Below are positions 1 to 11,802 of a stretch of 64,000 nucleotides of DNA, one piece after another. The DNA is from Thamnaconus septentrionalis (Eukaryota; Chordata; Actinopteri; Tetraodontiformes; Monacanthidae). The translations under genes were made by a program, and so were the position numbers. The stretch covers positions 21,840,199 to 21,904,198 of the forward strand of contig CM020509.1 of assembly GCA_009823395.1 (NCBI GenBank), written 5' to 3'. The stretch's first letter is position 1, and every line of letters begins with the position of its first letter. The notes under the pieces were generated by a model. It did no database searches and was not told where the DNA came from. It saw only the letters and a list, made by a program, of their open reading frames with translations.

Positions 1-3000
1 TTAGATATTTATCTGCTATCGCTCGGGTATGTAATATCATAGTACCGAAATACATTGCGCTGACATCAAATTGTACAGTCATTCGAAATATGTGTTCCAG
101 ACAATCATGAATGTCATGCCAATAAGACAGAAGTTTCGGACAGTCCCAAAATAAATGATAATGATTAGCTAAATCTGAACCACACATCCTAGATATCAAT
201 TTCTTTCCACTCCCGGATTTGTAAATTGAAATAAAGATTTTCAGAATATCACTCGTCAAATCCTCTGTCAAAATTGTTTTCAGTTGATGCCTTACTTGAA
301 GATACCTGAAAAAATCTTGCCCCTCCAAACCAAATTCCTTTTTGAGATTGTCAAAACTTTTCACAGACCCATTATGTAAGAAGCAGCAATAAGCCGTAAG
401 GCCTCTATCCATCCGTATTTTAAATCTACTATCTGTCCTGTTTGGGATAAAATCCGTATCATATGTGCACCAGCGTAGTATATTTTCTGCGCCCTTTAAA
501 TTGTATTTCCTAACTACTTTCTGCCATGCTTTTAATGTTGTTTTTATTCAGGGGTTATTTTTATTTGTAAGATCATTTTGAAGTTTTGGGTCTGCCATTA
601 AGGCCTGAATAGGTGGACCAACAAATCCTGCCTGTTCTATTTCCTTCCATCTGGCCCTGTATTGTGAGTCACAGAGATATCCCAGGGTTCTCATCTGGGC
701 CGCATAATAGTAGTTTTTCAAGTCTAGCAACGCCATTCCTCCCTTGTCTTTTGGCAATTGCATTACTTTAAGTTTTATCCTGGGTTTTTTCCCATCCAGA
801 TATATGTAGAAATTAATTTCTGCCATTCAATAAACTGCCCATCACTTATTTCGATTGGCAGCGATAGGAAGAGATACAACAGGCGGGGCAAAATCACCAT
901 TTTGACTGATTCAATTCTTGAGTTTAGACTGAAGGGTAGGTTATTCCATCTAGAGATGTCAGATTTGATTTTAAGGTTGAGAGGAATATAATTGCCTTCA
1001 AATAGTTTCGTAATGTCTTCAGTAGGGTTAATTCCCAGATATTTCATTGATTTCATGTTACATCTCAGGCTATATTTAGTTACAAAGTCATCTGGTAGAG
1101 TAAAATTAAAGGTCATAGTCTGAGTTTTCTGAATATTTATTTTATAGCCTGATAATTTACCAAACATATCCATTGATGACATTAAAATTGGTAGAGATGT
1201 GGATGGATGCGATAAAAAAAAAATGAATATGTCATCTGCAAACAAGGATATTTTGTGTTCTTATACTTATACCCCTAATTTGTTTATTTTGGCTAATGTA
1301 TTGACTAAGCGGTTCAATAAAGAGGGCAAACAAAAATGGAGAGCAAGGACAGCCCTGTCTACAAGAACGTTCCAAGATAAAAGAGTTTGAGGGGCTGCCA
1401 TTTATTTTAATTCTTGCTGTTGGATTATTATAAACTATTTTGAAGGCCTCAATAAGAGTATAGTGAAAACCAAATTTATCGAACACCTTAGACAAAAAAG
1501 TCCACCTTACTGAATCAAATGCCTTTTCTGCATCCAATCCCATTAACATAGCTTGTGTCTTGTTTTCATGGATATGCCACATAATATGTAGTGTCCTTCT
1601 CAAACTGTCTTGGGTCTGTCTCTCGTGGATGAATCCAGTCTGGTCCAAATGGATAAGAGATGGCAAAAGTCCTTCAATCCTCCTGGCCAATATTGACATA
1701 TAAATTTTATAGTCTATATTTAACACTGATATCGGTCGAAATTGTTTACAATCTAATGAGTCTTTACCTTCCTTTGGGATTACTGAAATTATGGCTTGTT
1801 TCCATGAGGGGGGAATTTTCCCATCTTTAAGTGCTCCATTACATAACTGGCACAGTCTTGGAGTTAACTGTTCCTGGAAAGACTTGTACCACTCGGCAGT
1901 GAAGCTGTCTGAGCCTGGGCTCTTACATGGTTTGAGTCTTGATATTGCTGCCTTGACTTCTTTTTCCGTGATGTCCGCAGTGTATTTTGTTCCTGTGTGA
2001 TTGTGGGAAGATTTAAAGAGTCTAGAAAACTCGTCATCTCTTCTTCATCATCCAAATTTGGCTGAGAATATAATTCCTTATAATAATTTTCAAAAGTTTG
2101 TTGAATTTGGTCTGGTCCAAATTGGATTTTTTTTTTTAGTTTGGGGGCATCTTATCTTATTAATTGTGGCATCTGCCTGTTGTTTCCTCAGTTTATATGA
2201 TAACAGTTTCATTGCCTTACTTCCAGCATCATAGTGCCTCTGTTTCAGGAAAACCAGTCTCTTTTTAACCTCTTCTGAGTATATTTCATTTATCTCATTT
2301 TGTAATTTTTTAATTGTTACATCCTTGTTAGTCCCTGATCTACTTTTTTGGTCTTTTTGTAATTCTTTGAGTTTGGTCTGCAAGGAACTAAGCTTCTCCT
2401 GTCTCCGCTTTTTTAGCGAAGATGAAATAGAAATTATTTTCCCCCTTGGGACTGCCTTGAATGCATCCCACACTGTAGGAAAGGGGACTTCTCCATTGTT
2501 GTTTTGATTAAAATAGTACTTTATTTCTTTTCCTAGGTCTGCTTTTAACTGTGGGTTATTCAGTAAACTGGAGTTCAGTTTCCATAATGTAGTTTTTGGG
2601 TTATTGCTAATTTTAATTGTCATTACTATTGGTGAGTGATCAGACAAATCAATTGTTCCAATATCACATGACCTGATTCTAAAACTTTCTCTCTTAAATG
2701 TAAAGAAGTAGTCAATCCTTGAATAAGTCGATTGAGGTGCAGAAAAATAAGTATAGTCACGGCCTGTCGGACTAAGCTCCCTCCAAACATCTATTATGCC
2801 GATTTCCTTCACTATTGAGTTTATTTTATTAACCATAAGTTTATCACTTCTAAATTAGAGGTGGAGGATTCCATTTTTGATAATCTTATATTCATATCTC
2901 CTCCACATATAAGCACACCCTGAGCTTCAGTAGACATCAAATCAAATAACTTTTTTTATAAAATGTCCAATCACTTCCAGGTGTAGCATATATGCTAAAG

Positions 3001-3240
3001 AGAGTAACCATCAGCCCATCAATCCTTCCTGTTATCATTACATATCAACCCTGTTTGTCTGTCACCTCTAAAATATGTTCATATTGAACCTGGTTTGAAA
3101 CAAAGATGGCTGACCCTCTTTTATGTCATGATTTATAGGATGAATAAAATACAGATTTAAAGCCACCCCTTTTCAGTTTTGCATGTTCAACTTCAGATAA
3201 ATGTGTTTCCTGAAGGAATGCCACATCAGTACCCTCCTTT
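1..3240 (-). pseudogene. LINE ORF2 (endonuclease-reverse transcriptase), broken
   Basis: Endonuclease remains occupy about 3,240-2,640, with an FLQETHLSE-like block near 3,200 and the SDHSPI motif near 2,640. The reverse transcriptase shows LDAEKAFDSVRW near 1,535-1,500, SCRQGCPCSPF near 1,350 and the catalytic FADD near 1,243. A C-terminal part continues through 826-548 toward position 1. Stops and frame changes are visible near 3,050-3,130, between the 2,090 and 1,726 segments, and where the pieces overlap at 1,245/1,232. An intact family member would encode about 1,200-1,300 residues in one frame. Confidence 0.85.
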
Positions 3241-3591
3241 CTCAGTTAGGGAACTTACAAGCTCCTGAGGGTTGAGGGGAAATCCTGATTCAACAAAAGG
3301 GCCCCCTTTGAAGTTACAAAAGCTACTTCAAATGGCATAACAGTACGGCACTGGTCTTTCCACCAGTCCGCTCCCCCATAATAATCAAGCCATCTTATTT
3401 CAAGCTAAAAGTCAGTTTTATAGGCAACGTGAGGCAGGTGGGGAAAAGAGGAGAAAAAAAACCAAAAACGATAAAATTCTTTTTTTAGGCATTAACATAT
3501 GATCAATTCACCTGATGAAACTTTAGGAGGTCAGACAAATTAGGACCCTGACGTAAGAGTCAGGACTCCGGAGGATCGTGGTGGTAGATAT

Positions 3592-4595
3592 TCAGCTTCT
3601 CTCGTATCTGCTCCGGGTGCGATGCTCCTGGACGATGTTTGTTCCCAACCCGCTCCCACGCCGTGGTACGAGATTTTGTGGCAGGGCCAGGTTCATCTTG
3701 ATCGATGGGAAACCCTCTCTTGCGTCGTTGTAAAACCTGGCTCCTCCGTCCAAAAACACCTTAAGCTTAGTAGGTGGGGGGGTCTGGAATCGCACGCCCT
3801 TCTCTTTAAGCACCTTCCTTATTCCTGCATACGCTCTTCTTTTCATAACTGTCTCCGTCGAATAGTCGTGATCAAAAAAAATTCTTTCGACTTTGTAAAA
3901 GACCTCCTCCTTCTTCCAAGCAGACGATCTTTAGTTGTGTACTCCTGGAAGTTAATTATTATTGACCGCGGAGGGGCTCTCTGTGGTGGTCGCTGACCCA
4001 GAGCTCTGTGACAGCATTGTATTTTCAGGTCGAGCCCGTTGGGGACATCCAGCTCTGACTTCAGTAGTTTGGCCACAAAGTTCATCATATTATTTTCTTC
4101 CTCACCTTCTGGTATTCCGTAGAGGCGAATATTGTTTCGCCGCGACCGAGCCTCGAAATCCGTCATTTTTGTCTGCGTAAGTTCTTGTTTATGCTATATT
4201 TTTCGGAGCGAATCCTCCAGGTTGTGATTGCGCTCCTCCAGCTCGGCCACGCGCCCCTCAGCTTCCTCGACTCGGGTGGATGTGTTTTACAAGTCGCCTC
4301 TAATGTCTCCCAGAGCCTGGTTAATCTCGTCTCGGAGTTCAGTCATCTCCCTCCTCACGTCACCTCTCAATTCAGACCAGAATGACTGCAGCTCGTCCTT
4401 TACACCGGAGCCTATAGCCTTGATCTCATTGTGTGTATCGACTAGCAAGCTAGCTTCAGCCGAGTGGAGTCCGGCTGAGCTAGGTGAGCTAGCATTAGCG
4501 TCGTCGTCGCTCTCCACGGCCACTTTCTCAGATTTTTGGGATCTTGTATTCTTTTTGCTTTTAGCCCTGCTGCTTTTATCCCCCTCCTCATTCAT
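3592..4595 (-). pseudogene. LINE ORF1 (coiled-coil RNA-binding protein), broken
   Basis: The N-terminal third (4,595-4,287) is charged, starts MNEEGDKSSRAKSKK, and has heptad-like stretches typical of the L1 ORF1 coiled coil. The middle part (4,166-3,843) carries RRNNIRLYGIPEGEE, the start of the L1 ORF1 RNA-recognition domain. The last part (3,846-3,592) carries RRAYAGIRKVLKEKGVRFQ, the C-terminal domain. The three parts lie in different frames, so frameshifts have inactivated it. Confidence 0.8.
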
Positions 4596-4950
4596 ATTTA
4601 TTCAATTACCGCATTAGAGTACTTGAATCTGGGGATGTATTCTGTGTCTCGGGGAAAGCGTCGGGGTTAATCTGCCATGTTGTCTCCGTGCTCACCAGAA
4701 GTCCTCTGTTGCTCTCTTTCCTGTGTTTGTTTGTTTTCATCTCTCTCACACTGTGTTTAGATACTGATAAATATAATGTACACGAATACAATTGCATTTG
4801 TCAATTGTGGTATCTTATTTGGAAAATTGCTTTTATTTTGAAAATTTATTGGATTTCTTGTGTTTCTTTGAGTGACTTCCTGTCCAGCTTGACGCGGATC
4901 GCTCGAGGAGGAGGAGGAGTCGCGCCACTTCCAGTCTGGTCTGAATGACA

Positions 4951-5140
4951 CCATCAGTTAACAAGGGAGCTGACAGGAAGCAGTTCTGTTCTACGGTGCT
5001 TCGTGAACCGTACGTTATGAATTGCATTTAACTTATCGCAATTAATGCGTTAACGCTGACAGCCCTAGTTACAGGTCAAACACATTCAAAGGACAAGATG
5101 AAGAAATACTGCTGCACTATTAATCTGCCTCTAATATTTC
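4951..5140. other. Junction between LINE and NLR-1 downstream intron
   Basis: From about 5,070 rightward the sequence matches the intron after the first LRR exon of NLR-2 (about 26,560-26,610), so NLR-1 sequence resumes there. Left of it, about 5,010-5,066 looks like a transposon terminus (TGCGTTAACGCTGACAGCCC, a common fish DNA-transposon end). The LINE therefore does not abut the gene directly; a second small insertion or fragment lies between. Confidence 0.45.
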
Positions 5141-5410
5141 TTCACAGGATCTTCTGCTCAGTCATGTGACCTTCATCACCAATCAACAACTTCCATTGAG
5201 CTCCAAAGTGACTGGAGACATTTTCCACACTTTCTTCCACCATCCAAAGTCTTTTCTGGCTGCAGATTGTTGACATGAAAATATCAACAACACCGACTTT
5301 GTCTAGATGAGTCTTTAATATCTGCATCAAAGTCTTCACACTGAGCAGCGTTACACACCAGTTGTCATCTGCTGACACACACTGTCCACCAGTAGAAAGC
5401 AGGAACTGAC

Positions 5411-5572
5411 CTGAGAACTTCCAGTCTGCAGTTTGGACTCTGCAGTCCAGCACCGAGCAGCTCCACTCCAGGATCCTCGAGGGTGGTGCCAGTCAGGTCC
5501 AGCAGTGTGAGGTGGGAGGGGCTGGACTGCAGAGCTGAAGACACCACTGCACAGTGAAGCTCTGAGAGAGAA
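5411..5572 (-). CDS. NLR-1 LRR exon 1
   Basis: A 162-bp exon starting one base into a codon and ending two bases into one, exactly compatible with the NACHT exon upstream. The acceptor is CATCCAG and the donor CTCAG/GTCAG. It encodes [20 protein letters not shown] followed by a second half-repeat ending NCRLEVLR, i.e. two ribonuclease-inhibitor-type LRR units. It is the only LRR exon of NLR-1 in the window; the rest would lie beyond the LINE or are lost. I chose the upstream acceptor, not the nearer CTCTCAG, because only it keeps the reading frame. Confidence 0.8.
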
Positions 5573-5665
5573 CTGGATGAAGGAGAGCAGAGTGAGAAGT
5601 TGTGGTCAACATGTGAAGACTGTGAAAGTGATTGAAGACTCATAAATGTCTGATCAATTGCTTTG

Positions 5666-5701
5666 TCATCATCATCATCACATCATCATCATCATCATCA
5701 C
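5666..5701. repeat. (ATC)n microsatellite near the NLR-1 LRR acceptor
   Basis: A short interrupted trinucleotide run (GAT on the gene strand), about 95 bp upstream of the first LRR exon. Longer runs occupy the equivalent place in NLR-2 and NLR-3. Confidence 0.9.
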
Positions 5702-5796
5702 GTAAATGGAGGGCAGTCCCGCGGTATTGCAGTATGTTTTTACATCCGTGGTGCGTGGTGCTGGACACTGCAGTGGTATGCAAACACTGTTCACCA

Positions 5797-6180
5797 CTGG
5801 CACAGTTCATAATCATAAAGTGCCGTCCATTCTATCTGCCCAGGCAGTTTACGGCCATTTTGCTAGTTGCAGTTTACATCCCTCCCACCAACAACAGCAG
5901 TGAGAGGAATGTTGCACTTAATGAACTGTACCAGGCCATTAGTGATCAACAGACAGCAAACCCAGATGACTTTACCATCCTCACTGGAGATTTTAGTCAT
6001 GCTGACCTCAAGACTGTCCTTCCAAAATTCCACCAGCATGTTGATTTTCCAACAAGGGGGGACAACGTTTTGGACCTGGTCTACACTTCTCTCAAAGGAG
6101 CATACAAAGCCATCCCCCTCCCCCACATTGGACTTTGTGAACACATCCCTGTTATGCTAATGCCAGCATACAGACAGAGG
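5797..6180 (+). pseudogene. L2/CR1-like LINE endonuclease fragment
   Basis: An open stretch with VYIPPTNNSSERNVALNELY, the GDFSHADLKTVLPKFHQHVD block and DLVYTSLKGAYKAIPLPHIG. These are characteristic of the APE-type endonuclease in fish L2/CR1-like LINEs. Only the endonuclease is present, without reverse transcriptase, so this is a truncated relic in an NLR-1 intron, opposite to the gene. Confidence 0.75.
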
Positions 6181-6197
6181 CCCTGTTCCCACGTTGT

Positions 6198-6245
6198 CAC
6201 TTCAAGTGGTTTTTGTGATCCGATCACCAAAAACCACTTGAAGTG
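6198..6245. repeat. Perfect 18-bp-arm inverted repeat
   Basis: Left arm 6,198-6,215 (CACTTCAAGTGGTTTTTG) and right arm 6,228-6,245 are exact reverse complements around a 12-bp loop. The loop contains GTGATCCGATCAC-like sequence that recurs near 6,276-6,288. It is probably the tip of a MITE or fold-back element; no family was recognised. Confidence 0.85.
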
Positions 6246-6370
6246 ACCAGGTGGAAACAGCCCAGATGCGGATTGTGATCCGATCACTCAAACCACCTCA
6301 AGGAGGTGATTTCAACCCTTCGCATCGCATTCCTCACGGACATGTGAACAGAATGTGGTCTTTGTCCACA

Positions 6371-7375
6371 TTAAAGGGCACCTATGATGCTTTTCCGTGC
6401 GACTACCGAAGCACCAAGGACCAAAACCGTCGGAGTGGAACGAACAGAGAAAATGTTGGGGGTTTGTTCAGCCTGATGCGATGGAACACGGCCCGGTGGG
6501 CAACGGGAGGGAGACCAGCTCGACTCTGCCCCCTGGTGGACGACAAGAGAATAGTCAGCCACGGCAATATTTGAAAACATGTATGAGGACTGTGAGTGTA
6601 TTGTGACCTCAAACAACATTAGTTTTAAGACTACTTGCAACGTACAACCGCTGAATCGTGTTGATGAACTGTTAGCCACCACGCTAACTCTGTGCTCTGC
6701 TTGTTATGTGTGTTGTGTTTGCTTGCAGCGAAACTGAAGAGGCAGCGGCTTGCAAGTTTCACTCCTTATAGCGATTTTCACGCTGCCACCATGTTAACAT
6801 GGCTTGTATAGAGCTCTTGCTGCTTTGTGCTTTGTGTGGACTTAAGTTGTGCAGATATTCTTGTCTAATAATAAACGACTCTATGACTCAAGTGATCGTT
6901 TCAGCGTCCATATTTGGTCTGATAGGACAGTGATTTGATACAAGTCAACAGTATGAAACAAAATCATTCTAAGCCCTATTAAAATGTCTGGCAAAAATAC
7001 GGTAAAAAAAACGGTAAACAGCTGCTAAAGGGTGAAACCTTCCCGACGGTAAGTGTTTAAATCGTGCCTGTTTCCTAAAGTTTGCCGTTTACTCTTCAGT
7101 CCCGCACCGGCACACTGAGAAAGAGAGTCTCAGCAGCGACGAAGAGTGTGACCAATCACAGCGCAGTGGGCTGGGCGGGGGCGTACATGGAGGAGGCCGG
7201 GGATGGAGTGAAGTAAAACAGACCGTTTTCACAGGATGCAGGAAATAGGAGGAAACGAGCAGCGAGAGACACAGATCTACAAAGCTTTCAGTGCTGGTAA
7301 CCGTGTGTTGCTGCTCTGGAGGAGCCAGAAATCAAATACAAAGGCCCGAAAGTTAGTATAATAGGTCACCTTTAA
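6371..7375. mobile_element. Non-autonomous DNA transposon with TTAA ends
   Basis: The ends are imperfect inverted repeats: AGGGCACCTATGATG on the left and, read inward from the right, AGGTGACCTATTATA. Both sides are bounded by TTAA (6,371-6,374 and 7,372-7,375). No transposase is visible in about 1 kb. TTAA flanks suggest a piggyBac-type target site, but TWA-type (Harbinger) cannot be excluded. It lies in the intron between NACHT and LRR exons of NLR-1. Confidence 0.6.
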
Positions 7376-8430
7376 TGACGTGTGTAATGTTTACTGACTT
7401 CATTTTCGCCAGTGCTCTGTGCCATTTATAGTATGTTCCATATTGATGATGTGTAAAATGACTCAATGGAAGCCAATAATACATTTTGCATCTAATGTTG
7501 ATTCTAATACACTTTTGTTTAATCGACCTTGGTGACCGTGGCTTCTTTTGGAAGACGCAGCGGATGATGCTACAGACTGACTAAGCACAGCGGAGAACAA
7601 AGATATGATGAGGCCCATGAATCAACTCTGTCTGCCGTGGAGATATTTACATCTTTCCAAGTCTCTACTTCATTTCGAAGTGTTTCCAGCTTCTAGTCAG
7701 TAAAGTTTTTCTTTTTCATGCTGAGATCGATTGTGGAATGAAAGAAATTCCAATCTGCAAAGTTGATTTCTATAGATATGCATATGTATGTGGAGGCGTT
7801 CCGAGGGAGGAGCAGGGCTCGCGCTCATGTGCGATCAATTCCACGATGATTAGGATGTTCAAAGGAAATGTGTGTGCGTTTGTGCGTTCACAACATTTTT
7901 GAACATCTGGATTTTTTTGTACAAACTAAGTTATCTGGGTTTCAGGATGAAATCCACGTACGTTTTTGTAAATGAAGCCCCCGGACCTAAGTGTCTCCAC
8001 TACAGTCTCCTCAACAAGGGAACTCAGTGCAGCTTCACACTCCAGTGAGTGTCAACACGTCCTGTTGTGACTGACAGTGTTGCTCTGATCTGCTGCTTCA
8101 ACTCAGCATGATGCTCAGTTGTGTGTAAAGTCACTGCAGCTTGGAGCTCCACTGGATCAGAGCTCCTTCGCTGGCGTCACTTTGGACTCCACTGCATCTT
8201 TGATCCAACTGCTGTTTTATTGTCTGCTGCCCATTGAAGGAAGGATGTGATGCGTTTGTGTGGTCAATGTGTTGATTGTGTTGATTGACTGTCTGCATGA
8301 ATCCTTCACACTGATCAAAGCTCCTCATTCTGCCACTGTCACATCTTCATCTCCATCCTGGACTCCAGTGGAACAGCTTCACTCCACTCACCATCCAACA
8401 CAAAGCAGCTGAGTTAGCCCTGTGTTGACA
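7376..8430. other. NLR-1 intron, partly conserved with NLR-2
   Basis: From about 8,240 to 8,430 the sequence matches 23,510-23,690 of NLR-2 in reverse, so it is ancestral intron. About 7,376-7,990 shows no gene, transposon end or RNA that I recognise. Confidence 0.6.
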
Positions 8431-8568
8431 GCCTCCTGCTAAAAGTCACCACTCAGTGTTTCCCTCATTGTTTTCTTGGAGACCAGCAGCCACAAGTGGA
8501 CCAGCTGATGTTGATCCACACTGTGACTGGAGGAGCTGCTGATATAGCAGGGTGGCTAACACCAAGAG

Positions 8569-8586
8569 CACACACACACACACACA
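8569..8586. repeat. (CA)n just downstream of the NLR-1 NACHT donor
   Basis: (GT)n on the gene strand, 24 bp past the donor. NLR-2 (22,552-22,577) and NLR-3 (50,724-50,777) have longer runs at the same place. Confidence 0.9.
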
Positions 8587-8610
8587 TGCATGCACAGAGT
8601 GTTTACATAC

Positions 8611-10390
8611 CTTGAACGTATCACAGCCTTCCTGCAGTTCCTCACAGCTGGAATCAGTCTCAATCTTCCCTCCCAGGTTGTGTTGTACTTCATGAGGTTC
8701 AACTCCTCCAGAACCTCCTCTGACATCTGCAGCATGTAAGCCAGAGCTGAACACTGGATGGCTGAGAGTTTCCTCTCTGATCTGTTCTCTGACTGCAGGA
8801 ACTCTTGGACCTGCTGATGCACTGACTGATCCTTCACCTCCAGCAGACAGTGGAAGATGTTGATGCTTCTGTCAGGAGAAACATCACCAGTGTTCATCTC
8901 CTTCAGGTTGTTAATGATCTTCTTCATGATTTTTGGATGGTTGTCAGTGAGACCCAACAGGCCTCCTAAGAGTCTCTGGTTGGATTCCAGACTGAGTCCA
9001 TGGAGAAAGCGAACAAAAAAGTCCAGGTGACCGTTTGGACTCTTCAGGGATTTCACCATCATCCTCCTAAGGAACTCATCCAGGGATTCTCCAGATTGAT
9101 CATCTCCTGTTGTCTTCTTCTTGTTGGTGTCACAGTGGAAACTGTAGACTGCAGCCAGAAATTCCTGGACGCTCAGATGAACGAAGCAGTAGATGGTTTT
9201 GTGGAAGATCACACTCTCTCTTCTGAAGATCTCTGTACAAACTCCTGAGTACACAGAGACGTCAGTCACACTGAGACCACACTTCTCCAGGTCTTCACTG
9301 TAGAACATGATGTCTCCACTCTCCAGATGTTTAAATGCCAGCTGGCCCAGCTTCAGAAGAAGCTCCCTGTCAGCCTCCGTCAGCTCCTGTGGACCTCCTC
9401 CATACTTGTTCTGCTTCCTCTTGGTCAGGACAAGCAGGAAATGTGAGTACATGTCAGTCAGGGTCTTGGGCAGCTCTCCTCTCTGCTCTGAGCTCAACAT
9501 GCTCTCCAGAACTGTGGCAGTGATCCAGCAGAAGACCGGGATCTCACACATTATGTGGAGGCTCCTGGAGGCCTTGATGTGGGAGATGATCCTGCTGGAC
9601 ACATCTCCTCTATCTCTGAACCTCCTACTGAAATACTCCTCCTTCTGGTCATCGGTGAAGCCTCGTACTTCTGTAAGCCTGTCCACACATGACGGAGGGA
9701 TCTGATTGGCTGCTGCAGGTCTGGAAGTTATCCATAGCAGAGCCGAGGGAAGCAGATGTCCTCTGATCAGGTTTGTTAGCAGGATGCTGACTGACTTCTT
9801 CTGAGTGGCGTCAGTCACCACCTGGTTGTCCTCAAAGTCCAGAGCCAGTCTGCTTTCATCCAGGCCGTCCAAGATGAAGAGAAGTTTGCAGACATGCAGC
9901 TGCTCTGCTGTGAGCTTCTCTAACGTTGGATGGAAAACATGGAGCAGCTCCAGAAGACTGTAGTGCTGCTCTTTGACCAAGTTGAGCTCCCTGAATGAGA
10001 GAGGAAGCACCAGATGAAGGTCCTGGTTCTCCAGGCCCTGGGCCCAGTCCAGAGTGAACTTCTGCACTGAGAAGGTTTTTCCAACTCCAGCGACGCCGTT
10101 GGTCAGCACCACTCTGACTCTGAGTTCCTGCTGCTCAGGTGAGGCTTCAAAGATCTGGCTGCACCTGATTGGACGGTCGTGGAGGCTCCTCTTGGTCTCC
10201 TTGGTCTCCAGCTGCCTGACCTCATGCTCTCTGTTGACCTCCTCACTCAGTCCCTCAGTGATATAGAGGTCAGTGTAGATGCTGTTGAGGAGGGTTTGAC
10301 TTCCTGCTTCTTCACCTTCAGTCACACGTTCACATCTCCTCGCTAGACTGATCTTCTGCTGCTGTAGAAGCTCCTGCAGGCCATCATCAA
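8611..10390 (-). CDS. NLR-1 FISNA-NACHT exon (NLRC3-like receptor)
   Basis: A 1,780-bp uninterrupted exon encoding the core of a teleost NLR. It opens with a FISNA segment ([20 protein letters not shown]...), followed by NACHT. Walker A GVAGVGKT is at 10,074-10,097, Walker B is [12 protein letters not shown], there is a sensor-like [12 protein letters not shown], and a winged-helix region holds [12 protein letters not shown]. It ends at [11 protein letters not shown] before a GTATGT donor. The acceptor is CTGCTCCAG. Such proteins are expected to bind ATP and signal from the cytosol; ligand and effector are unknown. No CARD or PYD was seen in its frame. A short stretch at 9,076-9,135 differs sharply from the other two copies. 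Splicing into the flanking exons keeps frame. Confidence 0.9.
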
Positions 10391-10564
10391 CTGGAGCAGA
10401 GAAAAGGTTGGAGAAGAAACAACAATGTTGCCATGAGGACAGAATTGTCATTTTAATTCAAGATTCTAATTGTGTCAATAAAGCTCCATGAGCGACTGTG
10501 TTTGCAGTCAGTCTATAGTCCCTCTGCAGTGACAGTGAGATGATGTGCAAGTGGACACTCTTAC

Positions 10565-10683
10565 TGTGAGACGTCCTGACAGGGTGGTTGGTAGTTTGAA
10601 ATCCTCCTCCACCCTGAGACACAGCAGAGGACGACTGCTGCTGCTGCCGCTGTTCCTCACCACCAGGACTCCCCTCCGTCTTC
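10565..10683 (-). CDS. NLR-1 linker exon
   Basis: A 119-bp exon between the N-terminal repeat exons and FISNA. The acceptor TCCACAG and donor CACA/GTAAG fit, and the phase is one base in, one base out, as NLR-3 also requires. It encodes a low-complexity polar linker beginning KTEGSPGGEEQRQQQQSSSA. No domain recognised. The call rests on splice sites, an open frame and the matching position of a 77-bp exon in NLR-3. Confidence 0.65.
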
Positions 10684-11560
10684 CTGTGGAGACACTTTGG
10701 CTTTGACTGATTGGATCAGTTGTTGGTCTCCATCACTTGTCGCCTGTTTTTCTGACACCATCATTAGTTGGATGGAATCATTGTCTCCATCAACACTAAC
10801 TGACAGCCTGCTGGCCTCCTAGTCGGCTCTTCACAAATCGCTTCTTTTCTTTTGCTCTGTTTTCTAAATTCAATCCCCTCATGCAGCTTCACAATCAAAG
10901 AATTTGACCCACAAAGAATGGAGCGCAGCCGTTAATGACGCCGTCTTTTAGCCACCACGTTGCGCCCGTCATGGATTTGTAGCTGTTTTCTAGGCTGGTC
11001 TTGTCACATCATCTAATGTATTATTAGATGACATATTCATCTATCAAATGTATATTTTCTATCTGGTGTGGTTGACACCTGGTGGGCTCTGGTTGAGCAG
11101 TGGCTCTGTGGAACTGACCCTTTGTTTCTCAGCAGACAGAGACAGTGGAGTCACATTGCACTGAACTTTGGATTGAAATGCATCTCAGTGGAGTTGAGCT
11201 GCCACTGGTATTCCCTTAAAAGGACATACGTTGTGACTGACGACCCTCTCTCTGCCCTGCCTGCCTTGTCTGGTCTTCTCCCTTGCAGGTAGCAGTGGGC
11301 ATGGATTGGGTAGTCAGGGAAGTTGCTGCACCTGAGCTCAGGGAGCTTTGAGAACTCTGGCTGCTCACTTCTCTCTCTCTCTCTTTCACCCAGCCAGATG
11401 CAGAGAGTATTTTACACAGTTTGTTTCAGTCTTTTGGTCAAATTAAAGGTTTTCTAAATGATCAACAGTTTTAACAGGAGATTTTAAATTGATGGCACAA
11501 TAAATCACATTACTGCTGTCTGTCTATTCATCATATAACACAGGTAGCCTGGTTCCTTAC
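10684..11560 (-). other. NLR-1 intron between repeat exon 2 and linker exon
   Basis: About 880 bp without a supported exon. A GA/CT-rich tract is at 11,370-11,387. Part of it (about 11,060-11,400) has no counterpart in the NLR-3 intron and may be an unclassified insertion. Confidence 0.5.
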
Positions 11561-11665
11561 TGTGTTCCAGAGGCTCCAGATTCATTACTGAAGTCTATAG
11601 GTTCAAACATGGACCAGTCACTCTGCAGAGACACCCCACTGGACCTTGGAGACTTGGAAACAACT
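11561..11665 (-). CDS. NLR-1 N-terminal repeat exon 2
   Basis: A 105-bp exon (acceptor TTTGCAG, donor ACA/GTAAGG). It encodes a second copy of a ~35-residue unit: SPRSSGVSLQSDWSMFEPID, then FSNESGASGTQ. Phase is one base in, two bases out, so it can be repeated in tandem without shifting frame. Related short N-terminal repeats are known in teleost NLRC3-like proteins; function unknown. Confidence 0.75.
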
Positions 11666-11802
11666 CTGCAAACAAAAATGATTTTCCAATGAAGTTTTTT
11701 TTTTTAGTCTTCTGGTTTTCTAGATTATTAATAGTATTTTTTTTAATCTGACTAACAGTGTCTGTCTATTCATCATATAACACAGGTAGCCTGTTTCTTT
11801 AC

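Larger units (their letters stand above)
1..4950 (-). mobile_element. L1/Tx1-type LINE, degenerate, runs off the left edge
   Basis: A non-LTR retrotransposon read right to left. An ORF1-like coiled-coil/RNA-binding protein lies at about 4,595-3,592, followed by an ORF2 with endonuclease and reverse transcriptase blocks down to position 1. Both frames are interrupted, so this copy is dead. The 5' part (about 4,600-4,950) is GC-rich and non-coding and probably the 5'UTR; its exact edge is uncertain. The 3' end and any poly(A) or target-site duplication lie outside the window. The element sits in the downstream (3') part of NLR-1 and displaces or removes that gene's later LRR exons. Confidence 0.85.

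Noticed and set aside
5553..5572. CTCTCAG/AG as acceptor of NLR LRR exon 1
   Set aside because: It would put the exon out of phase with the NACHT donor in all three genes; the acceptor ~10-20 bp upstream keeps the frame and adds the family's LSEL start.
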